The translations under genes were made by a program, and so were the position numbers. Below the pieces are notes generated by a model. That model searched no databases. It saw only the letters and a list, made by a program, of their open reading frames with translations, and was not told where the DNA came from. This document shows positions 24,943 through 33,556 of a stretch of 44,603 nt of DNA, piece after piece; positions within the stretch are counted from its first letter, which is position 1, and each line of letters begins with the position of its first letter. Source of the DNA: JAGAJR01 sp048463395 (GTDB lineage Bacteria; Pseudomonadota; Alphaproteobacteria; RF32; CAG-239); NCBI GenBank assembly GCA_048463395.1, contig DBFWPL010000009.1, positions 1 to 44,603 on the forward strand. The letters are read 5' to 3'.

Positions 24943-26039
24943 GCTTGTTTTCCCGCCAATTTGTCGGCAAACCGTTGCTGAATTTCCGCAAGCTTAAGAA
25001 CGCTGTCGATTTCAACGTTTTCATCGTCGCTGTGGCAGCCGGAACCGTTGCAGCCGTGCATGATAATAACGGAATTATCGGCAAAAACTCTGGAATCTGT
25101 AGCCCCCGGCATTTGGGAAATCACAACCGCTTGTCCGGTTATGTGCTCGACAATGCTTTTGTATTCCTGAATGAATGGATGATTTGCATCCATGTAAACG
25201 CCGTTGCTGGAAAGTAAAATTTCATAAGAGCAGTTATTTTCGGCACAAGCGGCGTTTAAGATTTTTTTCAGGGCTTGCAGAGAAGTTTTTTCCGTCAATC
25301 GGAAGTTAAGTCGGGCTTCTGCTTCCGCCGGAATAACGTTTAAGGTTACGGGAGAAGAAATTCCAGTGATGGTCATTGTGTCGCACCAAGAAGTCGGCTT
25401 GGCGGTATGAAGGTCGTAATAAGGAAAATCTTCTTCCAATTTTTTAAGGCAATTCATGAGTTGATTAATGGCGTTAACTCCGTGCCACGGGCGAGAGCTG
25501 TGGCCGGCTTTTCCTGACGCGGTAAGCTTTACGGAAACGGGGTGTTTATATTTATCAATAATGGTATTAAGAGCTCCTGCGTCAATATCCATAACGATTT
25601 TGGCGTTAATCATATCTTTGGCGGCCAAAGTTTTAATGCCGGCACTTGTCGTCTCCTCGTCGGTGGTAATTAACACGCCGGCTTTAATCGGAAGTTTCTG
25701 TTTGATAATATACATCATCGTATGTAAAGAAGCGGCAATACCGGCTTTCATATCCAAAGCACCGCGAGCGTAGATTTTTCCGTCTCTGATTTTGGGAATA
25801 AACATCTCCTCAGTCGCCGGAACAACATCCAAATGCCCGATGAAAATCAGGTCAAAGTCTTTTTTTTCGCCGTTGGAAAGTAACATTACCGGAGAAGCTC
25901 CCTCATATTCAAATATTTTGCAATAAGGCGTGGTAAAATTCTTTTTTACATAGGCCAGAACTTTTTTAATTTCTTTTTGCCGTCCTGAAATGCTGGGAAT
26001 TTTGATTAAATCCAGTAATGTTTCAATAACTCTTTCCAT
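24939..26039 (-). CDS. M20 family zinc deacylase/peptidase (ArgE/DapE-like)
   Basis: A 366-aa cytoplasmic metallohydrolase. The metal and catalytic motifs are in place: FIGHLDVVPA (His, then Asp), ARGALDMKAG (bridging Asp), LITTDEETTS (catalytic Glu and ligand Glu) and a C-terminal GCHSDDENV (His). The dimerisation domain lies at about 170-280 (GKAGHSSRPWHGVNAI). Likely substrates are N-acetyl or N-succinyl amino acids, but ArgE, DapE or carboxypeptidase G2-like activity cannot be separated by eye. AAAGGA 7 nt before ATG 26039 sets the start. Confidence 0.88.
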   Translation of the reverse strand: MERVIETLLDLIKIPSISGRQKEIKKVLAYVKKNFTTPYCKIFEYEGASPVMLLSNGEKKDFDLIFIGHLDVVPATEEMFIPKIRDGKIYARGALDMKAGIAASLHTMMYIIKQKLPIKAGVLITTDEETTSAGIKTLAAKDMINAKIVMDIDAGALNTIIDKYKHPVSVKLTASGKAGHSSRPWHGVNAINQLMNCLKKLEEDFPYYDLHTAKPTSWCDTMTITGISSPVTLNVIPAEAEARLNFRLTEKTSLQALKKILNAACAENNCSYEILLSSNGVYMDANHPFIQEYKSIVEHITGQAVVISQMPGATDSRVFADNSVIIMHGCNGSGCHSDDENVEIDSVLKLAEIQQRFADKLAGKQA

Positions 26040-26118
26040 TGATAATCCTTTACAAAAACACATATATTGCTATACTCTGAGAAAAATTAAAAATTCATAA
26101 AAATAAAGAGAAATTAGG

Positions 26119-26517
26119 ATGAATATTGAGGAATTGACGGAAAATTTCGAGCTTTTGGAAGATTGGGAAGATAAATACCGCTATATTATTGATTTAGGTG
26201 AAAAACTCCCCCCTCTGGATGAAAAGTTTAAAACAGAAGAATGGAAAGTTCGGGGATGTACGTCGCAAGTATGGCTGGTTCCGGAAGTAAAAGACGGGAT
26301 AATCAGCTTCAGAGGCGACAGCGATGCCGCAATCGTTAAAGGGATTGTCTCTATTGTTTTGATGATTTTCTCAAATAAATCTGCACAAGAGATTAAAGAA
26401 ATTGCAGTTGAAAATATTTTTGCTAAACTGGGCTTGGAAGAACATTTAAGCCCGAGCCGTCGAAACGGTTTAGTGTCAATGGTCGAAAAAATAAGATTTT
26501 ATGCCGACAATATGTAA
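26119..26517 (+). CDS. sufE: Sulfur acceptor SufE
   Basis: A 132-aa protein. The sulfur-carrying Cys is in VRGCTSQVWL (about residue 48). DWEDKYRYIIDLGEKLPPL and LSPSRRNGLVSMVEKIR match conserved SufE segments. It accepts persulfide from SufS. It is separated from the other suf genes by the opposite-strand M20 gene and lies 14 nt before the sucC-like gene. Confidence 0.95.
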   Translation: MNIEELTENFELLEDWEDKYRYIIDLGEKLPPLDEKFKTEEWKVRGCTSQVWLVPEVKDGIISFRGDSDAAIVKGIVSIVLMIFSNKSAQEIKEIAVENIFAKLGLEEHLSPSRRNGLVSMVEKIRFYADNM

Positions 26518-26531
26518 AGGTTTCTGGAAAG

Positions 26532-27734
26532 ATGAACATTCATGAGTATCAGGCGAAAAGGATAATCAGCCAATACGGAATTAACATTCCCAAAGGCTGT
26601 ATTGCTTATACCCCGCTTGAGGCCAAAAAAGCCGCCGCCGAAATTTCGTTTCGCGGTCCGTGGGTGTTAAAATCCCAAATCCAGTCAGGAGCCCGCAATC
26701 AGGGATATTTTCTTGAAAAAAAAGCCGGCAAAAAAGGAGGTATCCGGTTAGTCAAAAGCCGCAGAGAAATTGCTCGGGAAGCGGAAAAAATGCTTGGTTC
26801 CACACTGGTAACCGTTCAGACCGGTCCGAAAGGAAAATCTGTCGGCAGAATTTATGTGGAAGCATTCAAAAAAGTTAAAAAAATTTTTTATACAGGCTTG
26901 GTTATTGACCGAATGATTCCCGCAATCACTTTGCTAATTGCCGATGCCAAAGATGAGGAAATCGTCAATTTGGCCATTTCCCAACCGGAAAAGATTCTGC
27001 GTATTCAGTTGGATCTGCATACCGGAGCTTCTCCGGAACAAATTCAAAAGATTTTGGAATTTTTGAAGTTAAAACCTCAAAGTGCCAAGAGTTTGGAAAC
27101 TTTTGTAAACGGACTGCACCAAGCTTTTGTTGATTATGACGCGGCCATGTTGGAAGTCAATCCTGCAGGTGTCCTGCCGAACGGAAGCATTATTGCCTTG
27201 GATGCCAAATTGACAATAGATGATAATGCTTTGTATCGGCACAAGGATATCAGCCTTTTGCTGGATGAATATGAGACGGAAGAAAGAGAACTCAAGGCTT
27301 CCAAATATGGTTTCCAATACAGTTCTTTTGACGGCTCCATCGGCTGTATTGTCAACGGAGACGGTATTGCTTTGGCGGCGATGGATTTAATTCGGGCCAA
27401 AGGCAGCGATACGGCATGTTTTTTGAACGTTAAAGGCGGTGTCGATAAAGATAAAATCGCCGCGGGGATTAAAATCATTATGACTAACCCGCGGGTGGAA
27501 GGCATTTTGATAAATATTCTCGGCGGATTTCTTCGCTGTAACTTGATTGCCGACGGAATAGTTTCCGCAGCTTCGGAAGTCGGGCTGAACGTGCCGTTGG
27601 TTGTTCGTTTTGAAGGGACTAACAAAGACGAAGCCAAAGATATTCTGGAAAATTCCAAACTTCCGATTATTATTGCCGATGAAATGGAAGAGTCTGTCGA
27701 TAAGCTTTTGCAGGCAATGGAGGAAAGCAACTGA
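26532..27734 (+). CDS. Succinyl-CoA ligase beta-subunit-like protein (ATP-grasp)
   Basis: A 400-aa protein with the complete SucC fold. MNIHEYQAKRIISQYGINIP starts the ATP-grasp domain, DYDAAMLEVNPAGVL keeps the Glu near site II, DGSIGCIVNGDGIALAAMD opens the CoA-ligase domain, and ILGGFLRCNLIADGI matches FGGIVRCDLIA. The phosphate-binding loop normally reading HAGGRGKAGG is changed to QSGARNQGYFL followed by a Lys-rich insertion. With its SucD-like partner (stop and start overlap as TGATG) this is a heteromeric CoA ligase relative, but probably not a standard succinyl-CoA synthetase. Confidence 0.85.
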   Translation: MNIHEYQAKRIISQYGINIPKGCIAYTPLEAKKAAAEISFRGPWVLKSQIQSGARNQGYFLEKKAGKKGGIRLVKSRREIAREAEKMLGSTLVTVQTGPKGKSVGRIYVEAFKKVKKIFYTGLVIDRMIPAITLLIADAKDEEIVNLAISQPEKILRIQLDLHTGASPEQIQKILEFLKLKPQSAKSLETFVNGLHQAFVDYDAAMLEVNPAGVLPNGSIIALDAKLTIDDNALYRHKDISLLLDEYETEERELKASKYGFQYSSFDGSIGCIVNGDGIALAAMDLIRAKGSDTACFLNVKGGVDKDKIAAGIKIIMTNPRVEGILINILGGFLRCNLIADGIVSAASEVGLNVPLVVRFEGTNKDEAKDILENSKLPIIIADEMEESVDKLLQAMEESN

Positions 27735-28621
27735 TGTCAATTTTGGTTAACAAAGGTACTAAAGTTATTGTTCAGGGTATCACCGGCACGCAGGCCTCTT
27801 TTCATGTTAAACGCTCTCTGGATTACGGCACGCAAATCGTCGGCGGTGTAACTCCGGGAAAGGGTGGAACAACACATTTGGATTTGCCTGTTTTTGATAC
27901 GGTAAAAGAAGCCGTTGCAGCAACCGGAGCTAATGCTTCCGTCATGTTCGTTCCCGCCCGCTTTGTGAAAGAGGCTGTTCGTGAAGCGATTGAAGGCGAA
28001 CTGGATTTGGCGGTATGTATTGCCGATGGTGTACCAATTAAGGATATGCTGGAAATAAAATCCATGCTGAAAGGGGCTAAGACAAAATTAATCGGACCGA
28101 ATACACCGGGAATTATTACGCCGGGAGAAGCAAGATTGGGAATTTTCCCTGAAAACATTCATAAGCCGGGGCGTATCGGGGTTGTTTCCCGTTCATCAAC
28201 CTTAACTTATGAGGCTGTTATTGAAATTAACCGAGCCGGTTTGGGACAATCAACAGTTATCGGTCTCGGAGATGATATTTTAATCGGGATGGATTTTGTT
28301 GAAATATTGGAACGCTTTATGGCGGATGAAAATACCGACGCAGTGGTAATGATTGGGCAATTGGGCGGAACGTTTGAAGAAGTCGGAGCCGGATACTATA
28401 AACGTCTTTCTGATAAATATAAAAAGCCGGTCATCGGTTTTGTTGCGGGAAATGCCGTACCGTTCGGGCATAAAATGGGCTATGCCGGAGATATTATTAC
28501 CAAGGGTCATGTAACGGCTCAAGACAAAATGGACGCCATGGAAGACGCAGGCATGATTGTGGTTAATAACATCAATTCCATTCATGGCGAGCTTCAAAAA
28601 CTTTATCCTGTTAAATGTTAA
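27734..28621 (+). CDS. Succinyl-CoA ligase alpha-subunit-like protein lacking catalytic His
   Basis: A 295-aa SucD-fold protein. The N-terminal CoA-binding Rossmann region (VQGITGTQASFHVKRSLDYG, VGGVTPGKGGTTHLDLPVF) is normal. Three key sites differ from E. coli SucD: GPNCPG is GPNTPG; the Glu208 site GEIGG is GQLGG; and the phosphohistidine (His246, MGHAGA) is Tyr in KMGYAGD. Glu208 and His246 work together in phosphoryl transfer, so their joint loss argues for changed or lost ligase chemistry, not a sequencing slip. It could be a CoA-binding regulator, a different acyl-CoA enzyme or an inactive paralogue. A canonical SucCD elsewhere in the genome would support a paralogue. Confidence 0.85.
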   Translation: MSILVNKGTKVIVQGITGTQASFHVKRSLDYGTQIVGGVTPGKGGTTHLDLPVFDTVKEAVAATGANASVMFVPARFVKEAVREAIEGELDLAVCIADGVPIKDMLEIKSMLKGAKTKLIGPNTPGIITPGEARLGIFPENIHKPGRIGVVSRSSTLTYEAVIEINRAGLGQSTVIGLGDDILIGMDFVEILERFMADENTDAVVMIGQLGGTFEEVGAGYYKRLSDKYKKPVIGFVAGNAVPFGHKMGYAGDIITKGHVTAQDKMDAMEDAGMIVVNNINSIHGELQKLYPVKC

Positions 28622-29337
28622 GCTTTTTTCAAAAAATAATTGACGCTGTTTTACCGCCGCGGTGTATTGAGTGCGGGAAAATTCTCAACGGAAAAATAGG
28701 TTTGTGTCCGGAATGTTTTAATCGGATAAATTTTATTTCCCAACCTTATTGTTCCAAATGCGGAATACCTTTTGAACAAGCTGATAACGGAGAAACTCTT
28801 TTATGCGGTCAATGTATCAGGGAAAAAAGAAGCCCGTTCCGCATGAACCGTTCCGCAATGCGATACGATGAAAATTCAAAAAATTTAATTTTATCGTTTA
28901 AGTTTATGGATAAGACGGAAAACGCATCCGTTTTAGCAAAATGGATAAAGATTGCCGGAGAAGATATCTGGAAAGCAGGGGCGGATGTTTTGATTCCGAT
29001 ACCGTTGCATTATACCCGCTTGATTAAACGAAAATATAATCAATCGGCTTTGTTATGTGCGGAGTTGTCAAAATTAACCGGAATTCCGGTAGATTATCAT
29101 TCTGTTGTCAGATGTTTGAAAACACGTCCGCAAGTGGAGTTTTCCGGAAAAGAACGGATAAAAAATATCAAAGGTGCTTTTAGTGTTCGCCATCCTGAGC
29201 GGCTTCAGGGAAAAAGAGTGGTTTTGATAGATGATGTCATGACAACCGGTTCGACCTTAAAAGAATGTGCCTTGATTATAAAGAAGGCCGGAGCTGCCAG
29301 TGTGGATACTTTAACGGCAGCCAGAGTTTGCAAATAG
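28615..29337 (+). CDS. comF: ComF family phosphoribosyltransferase-like protein
   Basis: A 240-aa protein. The N-terminal zinc-ribbon has paired CxxC motifs (PRCIECG, GLCPECF, YCSKCG, LCGQC). The PRTase domain contains LIPIPLHYTRLIKRKYNQS and the PRPP-binding VVLIDDVMTTGST. ComF proteins help natural transformation and replication-fork handling in several bacteria. It overlaps the sucD-like stop by 7 nt, so it is translated from the same message. Confidence 0.92.
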   Translation: MLSFFQKIIDAVLPPRCIECGKILNGKIGLCPECFNRINFISQPYCSKCGIPFEQADNGETLLCGQCIREKRSPFRMNRSAMRYDENSKNLILSFKFMDKTENASVLAKWIKIAGEDIWKAGADVLIPIPLHYTRLIKRKYNQSALLCAELSKLTGIPVDYHSVVRCLKTRPQVEFSGKERIKNIKGAFSVRHPERLQGKRVVLIDDVMTTGSTLKECALIIKKAGAASVDTLTAARVCK

Positions 29338-29528
29338 ATAATTAGTCTTATGTCAATTGAAAAGATCTGAAACGGGCATATATCTGTAGTGTTCACGATG
29401 ATGATATTTTGAAATAAAATTTCCCAATAGCATTATGAGTGTAACAAACAGATTTTAATGTTTATAGTGACGAAGAAAAATAAATTAATTTATCTTTCTC
29501 TTGTTACATACAACATCAAGAATCTGCG

Positions 29529-29557
29529 GGAGAGGGATTTTGTTCCCTCTCCTTTTT
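29529..29557 (+). terminator. Terminator overlapping the end of murA
   Basis: GGAGAGGGA-TTTTGT-TCCCTCTCC followed by TTTTT on the plus strand, about 190 nt after comF. The 218-nt gap 29338-29555 contains no credible gene; it is either a long comF trailer or a small RNA with this terminator. Confidence 0.8.
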
Positions 29558-30854
29558 ATTCTTCTTCAGCTTCGGAAACTCGGCGGATGTCGGCTCCCAC
29601 GGCCTTAAGTTTTTCATCCAGCTTTTCATAGCCGCGGTCAAGATGATAAACGCGGTTGACAGTGGTTTCTCCGTCAGCAGCCAGTCCGGCCAAAATGAGG
29701 GCGAAAGAGGCTCGAAGATCCGTTGCCATTACAGGAGCTCCGGACAGTTGTTTAACCCCGCGGACAATAGCGGAAGCATGACCGTGAACGTTAATATTGG
29801 CTCCCATACGCAACAGTTCCGGAACGTGCATAAAACGGTTTTCCCAAATTTGTTCGGTAACCAAAGAAGCTCCTTCGGCAACTGTCATCAGAGCCATAAA
29901 TTGAGCTTGCAAATCGGTCGGAAACCCTGGGTAGTAGTCCGTCATAATATCCTTTCCTTCAAAATTAACGTTTTGAGCGTCAACAATAATGGAATTTTTC
30001 TGTTCTTCAATTTTTATGCCCATGCTTTTCAAAACTTTCAAAGGAACCTGCAAGGTTTGCGGCTGAGCATTGACTAGTTCAATTTTACCTTTGGTTATGG
30101 CAGCGGCAACAGCATAGGAACCGGCTTCAATTCTGTCGGCAATAACCTTATGAGTGGCTCCGTTTAATTTTTTGACCCCGGTAATTTTAAGAATGGAAGT
30201 GTTTATCCCCTCGATTTTTGCTCCCATTTTATTCAAAAGCATGATTAAATCGCCGATTTCTGGTTCTTTAGCGGCATTTTCAATAACGGTCTGCCCTTCG
30301 GCAAGGGTTGCCGCCATCAAAATATTGCAGGTAGCTCCGACGGAAGCCAACGGAAAAATAATATGAGCTCCTTTTAATCGACCGTCTGTGTCGGCGTGAA
30401 CATATCCGTTCTTAATCTCGATTTTTGCTCCCATCTGCTCCAATGAACTCAAATGAATATCCATTGGACGTGCCCCGATGGCACATCCTCCCGGAAGAGA
30501 CAGTTCAACATGGCCTTCTCTGGTCAGAACAGGGCCGAGAACATAATAAGAGGCTCTCATTTTACGAACATAATCATAAGGAGCGACCAAACTGTCAAAT
30601 TTTTGCGTTCTGTAAGAATAAGTCTTGGTTTCGTGCCCGTCCATAAAGTCATTAAACTCATCAATTTTAGTTCCCATGCTTTCCAGAAGAACATTCATTG
30701 ATTTAATATCGGAAAGCTGCGGCATATTGGTAAGCGTGACAGTGTCATCCGTCAACAGACTGGCACAAATAAGTGGTAAAGCGGCATTTTTTGCTCCGCT
30801 GATAAAAATTTTGCCTTCCAGTTTTTTGCCGCCGATGATTTTGATTTTATCCAT
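29556..30854 (-). CDS. murA: UDP-N-acetylglucosamine 1-carboxyvinyltransferase MurA
   Basis: A 432-aa protein, slightly longer than usual through an insertion near residue 50-65. ISGAKNAALPLICASLLTDD starts the fold. LPGGCAIGARPMDIH carries the catalytic Cys that fosfomycin alkylates, so the enzyme should be of the sensitive type. YYPGFPTDLQAQFMALM and DLRASFALILAGLAA match the C-terminal lobe. It commits UDP-GlcNAc to peptidoglycan synthesis. The 46-aa gene lies 14 nt upstream. Confidence 0.97.
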   Translation of the reverse strand: MDKIKIIGGKKLEGKIFISGAKNAALPLICASLLTDDTVTLTNMPQLSDIKSMNVLLESMGTKIDEFNDFMDGHETKTYSYRTQKFDSLVAPYDYVRKMRASYYVLGPVLTREGHVELSLPGGCAIGARPMDIHLSSLEQMGAKIEIKNGYVHADTDGRLKGAHIIFPLASVGATCNILMAATLAEGQTVIENAAKEPEIGDLIMLLNKMGAKIEGINTSILKITGVKKLNGATHKVIADRIEAGSYAVAAAITKGKIELVNAQPQTLQVPLKVLKSMGIKIEEQKNSIIVDAQNVNFEGKDIMTDYYPGFPTDLQAQFMALMTVAEGASLVTEQIWENRFMHVPELLRMGANINVHGHASAIVRGVKQLSGAPVMATDLRASFALILAGLAADGETTVNRVYHLDRGYEKLDEKLKAVGADIRRVSEAEEE

Positions 30855-30868
30855 AATCTTATTTATCC

Positions 30869-31009
30869 TTATTTATCAGCGTCTTTTTTTGTTGCTTGTT
30901 TAAGCTTTTCGCGAGTTTCTTGCTGTTTTTTTCGTTTTGTCAGATTTTTTTGCAGAGCTTTTGCCTCTTTTTCAAAGCGAATATCGCTGCGTTTTTTGTT
31001 TGGTGTCAT
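30869..31009 (-). CDS. 46-aa basic protein upstream of murA
   Basis: Reads MTPNKKRSDIRFEKEAKALQ then KNLTKRKKQQETREKLKQ and ends KKDADK. GAGGAA lies about 8 nt before the ATG, and the stop is 14 nt before murA, so it is almost certainly translated with murA. It is highly basic and helical. From memory, short basic proteins with an L-x-x-NL-x-KRK-x-Q core occur before murA in other alphaproteobacteria; I cannot verify this here. Function unknown; nucleic acid or ribosome binding is plausible from charge. Confidence 0.7.
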   Translation of the reverse strand: MTPNKKRSDIRFEKEAKALQKNLTKRKKQQETREKLKQATKKDADK

Positions 31010-31067
31010 CTCAAATTCCTCATACTTACATATCAGGCATTATAAGAGGAATATTTTATTCAGGTAT

Positions 31068-31109
31068 AAAAAAATCCGCTTTATCCCTAAATATCAGCGG
31101 ATAAAGCGG
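31068..31109 (-). terminator. Terminator of the LysR-type gene
   Basis: On the minus strand CCGCTTTATCC and GGATAAAGCGG form an 11-bp stem (31075-31109), followed by a T-run (31074 down to 31068). Confidence 0.9.
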
Positions 31110-31131
31110 TGATAGTTCGGAAAGCAGATGC

Positions 31132-32148
31132 TCAACCGGCCCTATCTGTTCTTTGACGCAGAATTGGCAGAGGCTCCCCTTTAAGTGATGGAACGGGAAC
31201 AGGATTTTCGAGCTTGTTCATAATATCTTTATAAAAATTTATTAATGTCCTGACGCGAGGAATATCTTTTGTCAGGCGGTTGGCGTACAGATGGTATGTA
31301 ATCGGACAATCACAAGGAATATTATCCAAACAAACCAGGCCGTGTAAAGCAAAGCTTAGCGGCATGATCCCGATACCGGTGTTATTTTCCAAGGCGTTAA
31401 TTAATGCTAACGTATTGTTTGATTTAAAACAAATATTGGCTTTGTTGAATTTTTCTTCACCCAGAACACGAGTTAACAAATAGTCATGTTGAGTAATTAA
31501 CCGATGTTTTTTTACCATATCGTCTAAATCAACGGGGTAGCCATTTTGTGCAAGATATTGAGAAGAGGCAAAAAAGCCGCAGTGCACTTTTTTCTCACCG
31601 ATTAAAACGATGTCTTGGGTATCAATTTCTTGAGATGTAATGGCGATGTCAACATCTTTTATGTTAAAGGCAGATGTGTCCATGGCGGTAATGGAATTAA
31701 TGTGAAGCTCCGGAAAAACGTCAAATAATTCAGACAAATCCTGCGGTACAATGTATGAAGCATAGCCAAGAGCCATAAAAACCCGAACCTCTCCTTTAAT
31801 TTCCTGATTGTTTAGTTTGATGTTGTATATATCTTCAAGAGCCTCTTTAATCTTTGCGGTTTTGTCCACAATTCGTTTTGCCGTTTCAGTCAAATCACTG
31901 CCTCGTCCGTTGGTCGAAAGAAGCTTAATTCCGAAATAGCTTTCAAGATTATCAATATATTTATTAATAGTATCAACGGAAGTTCCCAAAGTTTCAGATG
32001 CTTTCCGTTTTCCTGAACATTGCTCAATAGCTCTGAGATACAAAATACTTTCCAGTATAGACATATCTTTTTTGTTAATCATTTTTTCCTCACTGGCGGT
32101 GGTTTCCATGATTTCAAGGTGGTCGGAGAGTTCAGAAATCAAATGCAT
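31132..32148 (-). CDS. LysR-type transcriptional regulator
   Basis: A 338-aa protein. The HTH at about residues 30-90 (LYLRAIEQCSGKRKASETLGTSVDTINKYI, then LESYFGIKLLSTNGRGSDLTETA) has the LysR layout. The substrate-binding domain runs to about 310, beginning GEVRVFMALGYASYIVPQDL. AAAGGA 8 nt before the ATG supports the long start, although N-terminal 22 residues precede the usual LysR beginning. Its target is unknown; no divergent metabolic gene is adjacent, as the upstream side is the degraded accessory region. Confidence 0.85.
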   Translation of the reverse strand: MHLISELSDHLEIMETTASEEKMINKKDMSILESILYLRAIEQCSGKRKASETLGTSVDTINKYIDNLESYFGIKLLSTNGRGSDLTETAKRIVDKTAKIKEALEDIYNIKLNNQEIKGEVRVFMALGYASYIVPQDLSELFDVFPELHINSITAMDTSAFNIKDVDIAITSQEIDTQDIVLIGEKKVHCGFFASSQYLAQNGYPVDLDDMVKKHRLITQHDYLLTRVLGEEKFNKANICFKSNNTLALINALENNTGIGIMPLSFALHGLVCLDNIPCDCPITYHLYANRLTKDIPRVRTLINFYKDIMNKLENPVPVPSLKGEPLPILRQRTDRAG

Positions 32149-32404
32149 TGAAATGATCCTTTAACCTTTAAAGCCGTGAGGCTTCTGTACATTCGTTAAA
32201 GCTCCCCGACCTTATAAAAAAGACATAAAGCAGGAAATTCATTTTCGGACTAAGGTAGGTCGTCAACAATGCATTGAGCTTCTGAAGGCTCTGATAAACT
32301 TGAAAATTTATAGTCCAAAGAGTTTTCGCCTAAAGTATAGATATCGAAAAACAATTAAACAAGAGCCAATTTTTTGATATTACCTATCGAAAAATTAGTA
32401 CACC

Positions 32405-32554
32405 ATGATTGATAAAATGCCCCAATTGACGTTTGATGAAATTGTTGAAAAATATGTTGAAATGAATATTGCTTATCCTTTTAGAGAGGCCAATGGCAGA
32501 GCTGCTGGAATTTGGTTGGATTTAATTTTCAAAAGGCTCAATGATTATTCATAA
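32405..32554 (+). pseudogene. Remnant of a Fic-domain protein
   Basis: A 49-codon fragment (MIDKMPQLTFDEIVEKYVEM then NIAYPFREANGRAAGIWLDL). This is the core of a Fic domain: the helix before the active loop, the loop HPFxEGNGR, and the helix RxxRIWLDLIxKK. Both defining positions are changed (His to Tyr, Gly to Ala in EGNGR), and the rest of the Fic domain is absent. Intact Fic proteins transfer AMP to target proteins. The surrounding stretch 32149-32637 holds nothing else I can support. Confidence 0.75.
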
Positions 32555-32637
32555 TTGAGCTCATTCGGGTTAAAACTAATCTCTTTACCTGCATTTGCAA
32601 CATAATATGGATTAAAAAGCCTTTGCTGTTCTTATTT

Positions 32638-33285
32638 CTACAGCCTGCTATATGGCTTTATTAGAATGGACAGAGTCTTTTTTTGCTCCTCAATCCTTTC
32701 ATCTGAAGTATATATCACTATTGTATCCGGTTTAGAATATGCTTCATTTTGTGATTCTGCACATTTATATTGGCAATTGTATTTTAAGGCAAATTTATCC
32801 AGCTCTTCAAATAAATTTTGATTAGGGCCTACATTTAAGATAAATCTATGTAGGTCATTTTGGGGATTATAGCTTGGAGATGTTTTATAAACCCATCCTG
32901 AGGCAAGCGAACCATCTCCAAAAGAAACCTTCAAATCATTTTTTTTAGATTTCCAATTTTCAATAAGATTATAATATTCTCGGTCTCCCATTTTTTTCTC
33001 ATTATCAACATTACGGCGATTGCCATACATTCCTCTCGCTAAAAAGAATAATGAGACACCCCCATGTTCACCTGCTTGTTTTTGCAAATTTTTCTCTATA
33101 TTTTTGGCAAAGTTTTTATTGTTTTTTTCATCAATATAATCAGAAAATAATTCTATTTTTCTGATTAAGATTTCTTCTGGAGACAAGTTTAAATTATTTT
33201 TCTTCAAAAATTCATCAAACCTATCCAAATAAGCCTCTATTTCAGGTGTAATGCCTTTAAATACAGGAAAATCTTGATAATTCAT
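32638..33285 (-). CDS. Hypothetical protein, possible effector-like fold
   Basis: A 215-aa soluble protein with no signal peptide. The N-terminal 110 residues are helical and charged. From about residue 125 it shows a strand-rich part: GSLASGWVYKTSP, then LHRFILNVGPNQNLFEELDKFALKYN, then SKPDTIVIYTSDERIEE. The order conserved strand, helix, then D-T-I-V-I-Y loosely recalls bacterial effector families such as HopA1 or OspF, but I see no catalytic residues that prove it. Codon use is AT-rich with the rest of the accessory region. The stop is followed by the Fic remnant on the other strand. Confidence 0.55.
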   Translation of the reverse strand: MNYQDFPVFKGITPEIEAYLDRFDEFLKKNNLNLSPEEILIRKIELFSDYIDEKNNKNFAKNIEKNLQKQAGEHGGVSLFFLARGMYGNRRNVDNEKKMGDREYYNLIENWKSKKNDLKVSFGDGSLASGWVYKTSPSYNPQNDLHRFILNVGPNQNLFEELDKFALKYNCQYKCAESQNEAYSKPDTIVIYTSDERIEEQKKTLSILIKPYSRL

Positions 33286-33412
33286 TATCTTATTCTTATT
33301 ATTTACATGTTTATTTTATTATAATATATAAAATAAACAATCCAAAAGTTATCATTTAATGTTTTGATATCAGTCACTATTTTACGCTTTCAATGAGTTT
33401 GTTTGCAACCAA

Positions 33413-33556
33413 ATGAGACAGAGTATATACCAAGGCAAATGTGATAAAAAGATGTATAACGAGCTTAAAACCGAAATTGAGCTTGAAAAAGAAAAACTGC
33501 AAAAAGATATGGACAGATACCTTGAGATTGATAATGAAACTGCTAAAAACGCCTGA
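33413..33556 (+). pseudogene. Short charged open frame, probably 5' part of a broken gene
   Basis: Reads MRQSIYQGKCDKKMYNELKT, EIELEKEKLQKDMDRYLEID, NETAKNA. It remains open upstream to 33368 without a start, suggesting 5' truncation. The stop lies 23 nt after the next open frame begins in the +1 frame. A one-base indel in the AAAAA run near 33545 would join the two into one protein. Helical, probably coiled-coil; unrecognised. Confidence 0.4.
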
